From Hemibagrus wyckioides (taxonomy: Eukaryota; Chordata; Actinopteri; Siluriformes; Bagridae): DNA of 64,000 bases. The stretch spans positions 15,521,501 through 15,585,500 of the forward strand of contig NC_080719.1 of assembly GCF_019097595.1 (NCBI RefSeq), written 5' to 3'. Below the pieces are notes generated by a model, which saw only the letters and a program-made list of their open reading frames with translations, was not told the DNA's origin and searched no databases. Position numbers and translations under genes: made by a program. Of the stretch, positions 52,199-64,000 are shown piece after piece (positions within the stretch are counted from its first letter, which is position 1; every line of letters begins with the position of its first letter).

Positions 52199-53199
52199 TC
52201 ATTGCTGTTGTGCTTGTCATTTCAGACTGCTAATTAGCTGAGCCTGCAGATGTATTGCTGCACTGCATTAAAAGGCATTTAATGGCAAAACATTAGATCA
52301 CAAAACTTTCAGTAAAAACATATTTAATGTGTTTTAGGGAAGAGTTTTTTTTTAATACGATTAGTGCAACATAAGTCTCAGGTCTCATCTACACAAAGCA
52401 ATGTTGACAGCACTGGGAACTTATTTTTATGCAACATGGACATACACATACAGTGGATAAAGACTCTACTCTATATAGATATAAACTCTACACTCTCCTT
52501 TTAAAATGATGGGTTTGTTGTTGGACGAACGAGACCAAGATAAATCATCTTTTCAATCTTTTTTCTTTTCATAAAAATCTATCATTTTCCACCTTTACTG
52601 TTATATAGTGACCAATAGATGCATGAGAAATTCAAATAGAATATAATGTAATGTAAATAAAATACTTACAATAACCTGGCTGCACAAGTGTTAACATCCC
52701 TTTAACCAATAAAGGGCTTTGGTAAAGTATAGCCTCTTCAAGTCCTTCCATAGGCTTTCAAAGGACTTGAAGGACTTCAATGGGCTGGTCCAGTCCAAAA
52801 TGGCAAAATATTCTTATGAATCCTTTTGTTGACCTCAATTTAAGGTTTTGGGTCATTATAATGCTGGTGGTGAAATTGTTCTTCATCTGCATCTGTCTTA
52901 CAGAGGCCTACTGGCTTTTTGCTAAAACAGATTGGCATTTGATGCTGTACACAATTCCCTCTATCTTGACTAGATGAAGAGAACAATACCAGTTGTGTGT
53001 CTTCAGCAATCAGAGGAAACCAAGAAGATGCCCAAAAAATCTTACAACAATGGCTGGTCTTCATTTTTGATTAATCACAGTCACTTCTGAGGACAGATGT
53101 GTTAATTACTTGTGTAATTGTTTATTTCTGAGCACAGGCACATGTCCCATTATAAAGTGTGCAGTCTTGTACAACCAGGTTATTATAGGTTTTTTCTTT

Positions 53200-53705
53200 T
53201 TCTTAACTTGTTACTGTTTGATTTTCACTAGAATTTTGTTGGTTGCTATATCACATTAAAGGTGGAAAAAGATCAGTCATGGTTTAACTTTTTATATTTC
53301 TATTAAAATATATAATATATATATCCACTAAACATTCATAATTTTTTAAAAAGTAGTTGTCTTTACAAAGTTGGGGAACTTCTAATGGCAGTGTAAAGAG
53401 TTGTCTTAAATATCTATAAAATCTATCAGTGGGGTTGTGAGCTGGTGACTGTGAAGGCCAATGCATATGATTTACATCATTTTCATCTTCATCAAGCCAT
53501 TCAGTGAGCCCTCATGCCCTGTAGATGGGGTGGAGTTATCCTGGAAGAGACCACAGCAAGAATAAGGAAAGAAATGTTTTGTTGTAGGATAAAGGTGATC
53601 AGTCAGAAATTTTTTATATTGATTTGCAGTGATGCTTTCCTCTAAGAAGACAAGTGGAGTCCAACCATGCCAGGAAAATAAGTAAATGCCTCCTCCATGC
53701 ATGTC
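53200..53705 (-). pseudogene. Tc1-like transposase remnant (DDE region)
   Basis: On the minus strand two adjoining frames (53472-53702 and 53284-53466) contain decayed catalytic-domain blocks: GGGIYLFSWHGWTPL, then FQDNSTPSTGHEG (counterpart of the DNDPKHTA block), then WPSQSPAHNPTDRFYRYL. A stop or shift near 53470 separates them. The flanking plus-strand text ACATTAAAGGTGGAAAAAG near 53255 is typical of the end region of such elements. Not functional. Confidence 0.8.
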
Positions 53706-55460
53706 TTGACATTAGGTAGGATCACAAAATGTCATCCAGTAGGAGTTTGGTAATGTTGCAGCCCTGTTTTCTCTGTACGCACTTTCACTTTTTATGTTAT
53801 TCTTAAATGAAAAGACCATTAAAGCTTGAATCTAAATTCAACTTGTAAGATTGTATACTTTATATCTTGGCTCATAGTTCCATGTCTAGAGCTTGTAGAA
53901 ATCCTGAAAGCTTGCACTGTTGTGTTCGTTTATGGCTTTCTCTGTCCTTACACTGACAATTACATATGTACGTTTTTCTTGTCAGATGGAGACTTAACCT
54001 TGCATCACTCATATTGCAAACATTAAAACATCTGACAAATGGACAAATTGAATAAAAAAGAAGTAGAGAGAGAAACACTGTACAGGGCTTTGACATAATT
54101 ATATACAGTATGTATATAGGAGCACCAATATAATTTTGAAATTATCTAATTTCCGATGAAAAATGGAAGTGGTAATTTTACTCCAGTAAGCTTCCATATT
54201 GAAAATAGGTAATTTTGTTACAAACATTGCATTAGCTCTACACCGTCATCTTTCAATGGTGCACTGAAATCGCACTGAAAAATTACACAAAATGATGTAG
54301 GGAGTCCACAGCAAAAGCTTTTCCGACATTGTGGAAAGTGATTTTAGACCACAATTTCTGAATCTCAAACATATTATACGCACAATCCAAATGTAATACT
54401 TAAATGTGCAGAAATGCTGCACCCTTTATTCCATCCTGAATAGGAAATAGCCTACTTGGCTGCATAAAAGAAAACAGCAGCTTTGCAGTGAGCTCTTTGT
54501 TTCCGTGCATTTATGTGCTAGCTCAAACCCAGGCTGTTTTCCTTCACTGATGCGCACAAAAGTAACCCCCCTATAAGTCTGCCAGCATGCCCAGCTTTAT
54601 TGAAATCAGAATCTCGCATGTGCCTGCATTTGTTTGGAGGATATGGCTTGGGTTTGAAAGGATGTTGCGTCTTTGTTATAATTTCCTCACTTTTGTCATA
54701 TTGCTGATATATTTAGATATTTTCTCAACAGCAAGGGAAACCAAACCTTCCATTACAATCCATTACAAAAGTCACAGAAATATAGGCAAGCTTCATTGTA
54801 TTCACACACAATGTGGTTATTTTGTAAATTATTATCAGTTCATATTTACAGTAATAAATTTGCCATGATTGGTATCATACATATGCCACATTATACACAA
54901 GGTTTAAATTACACTACATGCATGCATGACAATGATATTTCAGCTGATATAAAGCTGCAAATGAATCTTCATGTCTTGTTCTAATGCTGTAATTTAAATG
55001 CTTAAATCATGGATTATTCACCCTTAGACAAATTTCCTAATTTCATTTTTTCTCATGGAATTTCATGTTGTGAATTTTCAACATGGTTCATGTATTTTCA
55101 CATGGTGATGTTTCCCATGTAGAGCTTTTACATTTATTTTGCAGCTGTTCATTGTTTACATTGGAGACCATGTAGATTTATTTCTTTTTCAGGGCATAAT
55201 GTGGTGAAGTGCACCTTGGTGACATTCTAAGAATGTGCTTTGCCTCACCATCAGCTTTTTGCCAGATAATATTGCATACTATAAACTACATTATGTATAC
55301 TGTTATATTATATAATGTTTCCAGCTTTAAAAATTAGCTCAGTCTGATACACTAAGCTTTTGATCAACAAAGTAGAGCAAAACCTGCTGTCTTCAGCTCC
55401 GTGCTTTCCTCTGATTGTTGGTTTGTATACTGGTCCCCAGTGTATCCACACACCTCCACT
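53706..55460. other. Intergenic, no feature seen
   Basis: AT-rich DNA with small unsupported frames only. Confidence 0.45.
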
Positions 55461-55464
55461 TTTG

Positions 55465-55466
55465 AT

Positions 55467-55564
<98 letters not shown>

Positions 55565-55581
55565 GTCTGTCTGTCTGTCTG
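55465..55581. repeat. (CTAT)n(CTGT)n tetranucleotide microsatellite
   Basis: About 25 CTAT units followed by several CTGT units. Confidence 0.97.
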
Positions 55582-56999
55582 TCTCCAAGATGTCTTCTTC
55601 CCCTATCTGTCTCTTTCAGCTGGCTCATGTGCTTAGAAATGTACTGTGAGATTGGATTATGCCAAATCATTGTTATTTATTGTCACAAATGTTATCATCA
55701 TGATGCTATAAAGGTAGAAACTGGATCTACTATAGCTACAATTTTATGTTTAAGCTTTAAGATATATTAGTACGTTTACTTTGTTTCACTTACTCCCTCC
55801 AATGTTGTCCAGTTTTTGCAGTAAAGGCAGTAAGTTCAAATCCATACCTCTTTAAATGGTAACATGTTTTGCAAGCCACACTCATGGCCACCCGCAAGCA
55901 ACGAGAACAAAACACGTTATACAGTGTACAAATGAAACCTCACACGGGCCTCACTTTTCTCACAGGCCTTTCTTTCATGGCTGTAAGCTTGGCCTCTAAG
56001 GAGAAAGATTCAGTCTGAGGCGCTGGTGGGAGTCAGCATCTATTGTTCAATGGTTATGCATTTTAGTCACGCTTTATTTGAATATATGCAAACAAGGACA
56101 CGCCCACACGTTCCCACACATCCAGGATCCCTCTCTTGGTGGAAAGCTGTCTAAGTTTATTCATGAGATTTGAAGATGATGAGGTTTGTGGTTGCCAAAG
56201 CAGCAAATTGCAGACTTTTCAACAATTTTCAGAAAACGAAAGCTGTGTGTGATGATATGTATTTTCATTCCAGCTCTTTGTAAAGTATTAGAAAAAGTGA
56301 CTAGATTTGTATGGTTTTGGGGCTTTTTGAAGTTGATCACATCATGAAAACAAACACAAGACCATTAAACTGGAATTGATGTTTTTTGGGGGGATAAACT
56401 GTATTATATATTGTGTATAATCCACTACACTGTTGGAATATAATAGAACAAGCTTCTGAAAATGTATAATTTATACAATAATCATTTATATTTATAAAAT
56501 GTATACTTTCTTGGAAAGGTTCTTTGTTTCCTCATGGGTTCTTAACTATCTAAAAGGTCTGGAGTGCTTATTTATAGATTCCACCAGAGGTACAACTCGT
56601 TCAGGCTGTAGATCTGACATCTTTTCTCACCCATTATAAAGCCTTTGATTAATTATTTTGGAAATATTTCTCAAAATGCTAAATATTTCGTTAAAGAAAG
56701 GCTTCCTGCTATAATTCTTCAATTCCTTAATTCAATAGTTTATTGTTTAAGAAAATATCAGCAATATATTTGCAATATCGTAGCCAGACTTCAGAGTTGA
56801 ATCTAAAGTTCATTCGTGATACATAAAAATTTGTTGATTGTAGTAAGTTGTAGCAATGACTTTCCAATGTTATAAATAAAGGGATAAATATAGTACAAAA
56901 ACACTGAACCGTATCAAAATAAGGTTGAATAACACTAAAAATGTTCACGCACGTGAAAGGGCTCATCATCTCTCTTTTCAAACGCAAATAGCGCAACCG

Positions 57000-57258
57000 G
57001 CTATACGAGCAATCTCCCAATCTGGCAACCTTGGAACTATGAGACTGGAGCTATGCGCTTGAACTTGACCGAGGAGAGCTTCAGGGATAAAGAGATGGAA
57101 TTTATTTGCCCCCCCCGTCTCGTCGTTTATTTGGGATAAGTCTTTAAGACACAGTGTGAGTGCTCATTTCCATAACATGTTGCACAGCGCCAATTAAAGC
57201 TCAGTGCGCGACTTTTCTCCCGGAGTTACAGCTTGGTGATGCACAAAACGCACTGAGG
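57000..57258 (+). promoter_or_regulatory. Possible promoter and noncoding first exon
   Basis: Local rise in CpG (GCGCGACTTTTCTCCCGGAG near 57206) ends in a strong donor, CACTGAGG|GTGAGTAAAG, at 57258/57259. No coding frame crosses it. It may be the first exon of a plus-strand gene beyond the window. This is inferred from donor strength and composition only. Confidence 0.35.
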
Positions 57259-59544
<2,286 letters not shown>

Positions 59545-59786
59545 CGTTATGCAATTTTTTTTTAATTAAGGAATTTGTTTGGTTGGTTCTTTGAAATAAC
59601 TCGATTTGACCCCATAGGTGAAATACAGTGATTACAGAAATACAGTGATTACAATTATTCATTTAATTTTCCTGGTTATGTGGAACATTCATTTCAGTAC
59701 ACTGGTAAACGTAGCATCATCGTTATTTAATTGTTTATTTATATATTTGATTTTTTTTTCTTTACTAAAAGTAAGTAAGAAAGAAA

Positions 59787-59789
59787 GAG

Positions 59790-59857
<68 letters not shown>

Positions 59858-59866
59858 GGAGAGAGG
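59787..59866. repeat. (GATA)n(GA)n microsatellite
   Basis: GATA units followed by a long GA run. Confidence 0.95.
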
Positions 59867-59955
59867 GAAGGTTCACATCTATCTGTCTGCAAAAGATTCC
59901 CCAAAACAGAAGAAGGGGGCAAATGGGAAGATTAATGCAGACTTGTTTCACGTGG

Positions 59956-59956
<1 letters not shown>

Positions 59957-60021
<65 letters not shown>
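59957..60021. repeat. (TA)n microsatellite
   Basis: About 32 TA units. Confidence 0.97.
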
Positions 60022-60024
<3 letters not shown>

Positions 60025-60938
60025 TTGATTTGAATGCTTTCTTGAAAGTTATCATCAACACAACAAATGAATGATTGTGAATGATTGTTTATATTGTTTG
60101 GGCTTAACTCATCATACAGTAAAGCTGTTCTGCATGTGATCCGGGATGAACATGTGTATAATGTGACAGCTTCGCAGCATGGAGGTTAAGCATTGATATT
60201 ACGCCATTTCGCCGATGAGTGTCGCTGTGTCTGTGTCTCTGTCCACACCTTTCACAGACATTTCGCTCCGCATAATCCCTGTATGCAGAATTTATACTGT
60301 TAAAATCTGCAAAGCCTGAAATCAATAAAAAGTGAATGAAATGAAATATTTTTTAAGAAAAAGTTGAATGAGAAATATCAGTACTAATGAAACGGAACTC
60401 ATTTTAATCTCTTAATCAGAGATAAATGTCTTGAGGGTCGAATTCCAGATGAAAAAGTCAACACTGGGTATTTTTCTGTGCTGTCATAATTCCACTTTAC
60501 TGTTGAAAAGGAGTTTATACACTAAACAGGATACAAAACAACAACTACACAGGAATGCTTTAATTTTACTAAACGAAACTTTCTTATACGCTCTTTAAAT
60601 AAATCCAAGGAATCTTCAAGGATTCTACTTGCATTTCACAACACATGATATCGTCTAAATCCTCAACCAACTGCTTTACTATAGCTTGCGTGATCATATA
60701 ATTTCAGACTCGGAGTTTATGATCAGCTTTTGCTGGTTTACTAAATGGTTTCAAAAAGATTATTATGTCAGTTATTTTCACTTACTCCACATTCATCCCA
60801 CTTAACTTTTATTTATTTTTAAAGCATTTTCTTAAACAAAATAAGACACTTAAAGAATTGTGAAGGAGAACCATTTTTATTTAGCAAAAGGGTAGTCTAA
60901 GAGAAAATGAACAAGACACGACTTAAAAAGAACGAACC

Positions 60939-60939
60939 A

Positions 60940-61017
<78 letters not shown>
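60939..61017. repeat. (ATT)n microsatellite
   Basis: About 26 ATT units. Confidence 0.97.
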
Positions 61018-61539
61018 CTCGTTCAGTCCCAGTTTAGTAGATGCAATTTATTACCGAAAAACCTACCTCATATACTACGTATATGGGGTATGTTTCTTAT
61101 TTTCTGTTTTCATCCAGAAACAATACCCAAAATTCAAAATTTCGTTCAGTTTCGTTTAGAATCCAGGGCATCACCCTCACTGGTCTATAACAGCCAATGA
61201 ATAAGACAACCAATTATTATCTACAATCATTATTTTAGAGATTGTGATTGTATAATATCATTATTTACTGCATCATAATACGAAAGCTTTGAGTGAAAAA
61301 CGTGGCCCTTACAAGACATGTAATTTTGACATCTGAGAATAAGCTGCAATTAATGAATTAGTAAAAATTTCAATAAAATATGCTCAGTAAACCTGAAAAA
61401 TATTATTTTTAGAATTTATTTAATTGGAAATGATTTTAAAAACAACAAGCAACGAAAATACAAAGCATGGGCAAACCAAAGAATAGCAAGCAAAAAAATT
61501 CTGAGTTTTGTGAAATTACAACGTAAAAGATCACGCTGA

Positions 61540-61905
61540 GGTCAATGACGTCAAGACGCAGGCGTACGTACGGCTAAGAGGAGGCAGTCAGCCAATCAGA
61601 GCATCCCTCGCTCTGTGTTTCGACGTATTGAGAATGTGCAACGTAGCAACGGGTTCTGGGCGCGCGCCTTGTGGATGCGGAACTGAGAGCGCGCGTTTCC
61701 GAGGCAACGTAACTCATCCCTGCGTTTTATTTCACAAACCTGCGAGTTCCGTTAAAGATGTGGCTCTTGTTTTGGGCTCTAATCCTGCCCTCAGTACACG
61801 TTTACTTAATATCGGACAGCTTATCTGTATCAAAGGATAATCTTTTTTGACTCATCTCGTCTGTGATTTAGAGCAAAGCAGCAATGAGGTGAAAAGGTGT
61901 GATGA
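61540..61905 (+). promoter_or_regulatory. CRE/CCAAT promoter and probable first exon
   Basis: A perfect TGACGTCA (61546-61553) is followed by CCAAT (61592-61596) and then a CpG-rich stretch with GCGCGCGCC. Downstream, donors ATGAG|GTGAAA (61888) and GATGA|GTAAGT (61905) occur. This arrangement fits a CpG-type promoter and first exon on the plus strand. An RFX-like half site AGCAAC lies at 61645-61650. The gene itself is not in view. Confidence 0.5.
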
Positions 61906-63152
61906 GTAAGTTATTTATTAGCATGATTCTTCACCTAGCTAAAAGTTAGTGTGTCTGTGTGTATGTGTGTGTGTTAACTAGCTAACTGTTGGTTAATGCT
62001 ATAAATAAGCCCCAGCTGTCGGGCTGAAATGGGTTACAAGTTGTTTGGTAGTTTCGTAAGCTCCAGGAAGAAAAAAGGTCTATGGGTCGATACATCATTA
62101 ATGGATCTGACTGCATCCCTATAGTCTGCACAATTTGACACGCCGTGGTGCTTTTTTTATTTTACTTTTCTCTCCATTGCATAGCCTATGTCAAATGAAC
62201 AATAGTCATCACTTCACAATGCTGGGGTTGTTTGAGTTTCTGTACCCAAATTTGCATGCTGTAAGATGCTAAAAGAAACACAGACAAACCTGATCTCAAG
62301 CCCAAACACCCAGGTTAATGCAGAAATCAGAAAGAGGTGCTATATTATACAACATTTTGTCGCTTCTTGACGAGCTTTAGAAACATCAACAAATGCATGA
62401 TGACAGAGGATGTGGATTAGTTGAAGCTTATCGGAGTGCCTGTGAGTGTTGTATCTTTGATACAGTATAATAATCTTCAACAAAATCGACTGCCTCTTCT
62501 TGGAATGAAGTCATTATGCAGCTATTTAAAAGTTGCACAACTGTTATCTGTCATGGCCTGTACATTAAATCAGCGTTTATTTATTATTAGTCTTTTACAA
62601 AAAGCCTCTGCTGGTCATCAATTTATAATCAGCATTTTTGTAGCTCACGAAAGTCTTTTGCTCAGAGTTAATGTGCCGCATTTTAACGAAATTGTTCTCA
62701 TGATTTCATCTCCACGGGTGCTCAGAATGAAATATTGAGCCATAGGGTTGTGGAGGTAATCCCCGCTCCTCCAGAAAAAGCAAACAGTTGTGCGATTGTT
62801 GCAGGAGCCTGGGAAAATGTCCCGGAGCGCATTGACGCCCGAGTCTGTTGTTCAGAAAGACTTTGTGTGCTCTCAGACGCTATTGTCATGTTAATGAACG
62901 CCTGCACGCTGTTGAACTTGATGTTGACTTCTTTCTTTTCGGCCTACATGTTTTTTTCTCCTTCTCGATCACTTGTTTGTGGGAAAGAAATGTTCTGCAG
63001 AACTACGGTGTGAAATTCATTAATCAGTGTTTTTTCCCCTTTGGGACAACAATAGGGAAGACACAAAAGTCTTATTTTATCGCTTCTTGAAATAGGAGAG
63101 GTAGAATAGATAAACTGTTTAAGTTCTCGGTAAATTGTTAAATTGTAGTTGG

Positions 63153-63154
<2 letters not shown>
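61906..63154. other. Right flank, no gene supported
   Basis: If the first exon at 61905 is real, this is its first intron. No further exon could be supported. Confidence 0.4.
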
Positions 63155-63213
<59 letters not shown>

Positions 63214-63234
63214 GTTGTTGTTGTTGTTGTTGTT
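63155..63234. repeat. (ATT)n(GTT)n microsatellite
   Basis: ATT units turning into GTT units. Confidence 0.97.
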
Positions 63235-63605
63235 CTTCACTTTTGTTTTCTGTGATACACTTTTAGATGTCTATTAAATGTAAAGAAAATGTAACTGACA
63301 AATGTGTGTGTGTGTGTGTGTGCTATTAATTAATATTACTTGTTAATAAATTGTGTCAGTGCTTAATAAACTCTACACCTGGTCAAATTTGTTAAAGTCC
63401 CACCAAACAAAAGAACTTATAACATTTATAACATATGGTTCACGTTTCTAATATGTTCATTTGAAAATATCAGAGACAGTGTGAGACATTAGGTGGTATA
63501 TTAACAAATTTCTATGCCAAAATATTGCCATTTAAAACCTTAACTAATGTATTAAAATTGTATTGTTATTTTATTTTTCAAATACAGTTAGTATAAGTAT
63601 ACAGG

Positions 63606-63607
<2 letters not shown>

Positions 63608-63655
<48 letters not shown>

Positions 63656-63682
63656 GTTGTTGTTGTTGTTGTTGTTGTTGTA

Positions 63683-63718
<36 letters not shown>
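63608..63718. repeat. (ATT)n(GTT)n(ATT)n microsatellite
   Basis: Three blocks: ATT, then GTT, then ATT again. Confidence 0.97.
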
Positions 63719-63720
<2 letters not shown>

Positions 63721-64000
63721 GCCTCCAAAAACTATTTAAGTGTTAGAATCGCATTGCTAGTTAATGCTTTTGCTATGGTTTATTTCATGTACATCCTCTG
63801 GAAATACATGAAAAATTGAGTAAATTTAAATTTTGCATGAAACAATTACCTATTGCTAAAGAATTTTATCATAGAATGTTTGATTTTAAAACTTTTTTTA
63901 AGAACCCATTAAGAAAAACATTATTTAAAATAATTTTAGAAGAATTTGGAGATAATATTGGTAGTGAACTCGAGAAGACCGAAAATGAAGCTGAGCGGAA

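Noticed and set aside
55360..55770. A 136-codon frame with Ser-Ile-Tyr-Leu repeats
   Set aside because: It is driven by the CTAT microsatellite.
60104..60325. Minus-strand frame with a CERCGQRHRH stretch like a zinc site
   Set aside because: A single Cys pair with no second half, no conservation evidence and no splice context.
62944..63240. Frame with a long polyasparagine run
   Set aside because: It is a translation of the (ATT)n(GTT)n microsatellite on the minus strand.

Overview
The window is animal nuclear DNA from a teleost fish. It has intron-split genes whose proteins match vertebrate families, AT-rich introns and intergenic DNA, many Tc1-like elements, tRNA-derived SINEs, an RTE-type LINE end, and long (AT)n, (ATT)n and (GATA)n microsatellites. 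The repeat mix resembles an otophysan such as a catfish, but that is an impression and not a demonstration.

Six protein genes could be built exon by exon with consistent reading phase. In order they are: nr2c2ap (+, 10516-13918), rfxank (-, 14201-17571, with a 5' exon near 17748), borcs8 (+, 18140-19687), tmem221 (-, 21057-23099), mef2b (+, coding 31945-38268, probable 5' exon ending 26822) and tmem161a (-, 43854-51180). All exon coordinates were read by hand from the sequence using splice signals, phase and family similarity. From memory, the human orthologues sit together on 19p13.11, so this is an old syntenic block. nr2c2ap and rfxank converge tail to tail with almost touching poly(A) signals. 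rfxank and borcs8 are head to head. tmem221 lies between borcs8 and mef2b, and tmem161a points towards mef2b.

The left 9 kb holds no gene I can support, only Tc1 debris. The stretch 8.3-12.7 kb is dense in SINEs, foldback elements and one RTE insertion. The interval 23.3-26.6 kb holds a nested Tc1 insertion. The interval 38.3-43.8 kb has one Tc1 remnant and a GC-rich patch. From 51.5 kb to the end there are repeats and microsatellites, plus two probable promoter or first-exon regions (about 57.0-57.26 and 61.5-61.9 kb) that may belong to genes running off the right edge.

The functions of the genes are separate: MHC class II transcription (Rfxank), nuclear receptor co-regulation (Nr2c2ap), lysosome positioning (Borcs8), MADS-box transcription (Mef2b) and two multi-pass membrane proteins. 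I see no novel multi-gene system. The most interesting signals are two minor-spliceosome (U12) introns, one AT-AC in nr2c2ap and one GT-AG in tmem161a; a GC-AG intron in tmem161a; tiny upstream ORFs abutting the rfxank start; and an inverted 114-bp copy of tmem221 intron-1 sequence beside the tmem161a promoter.
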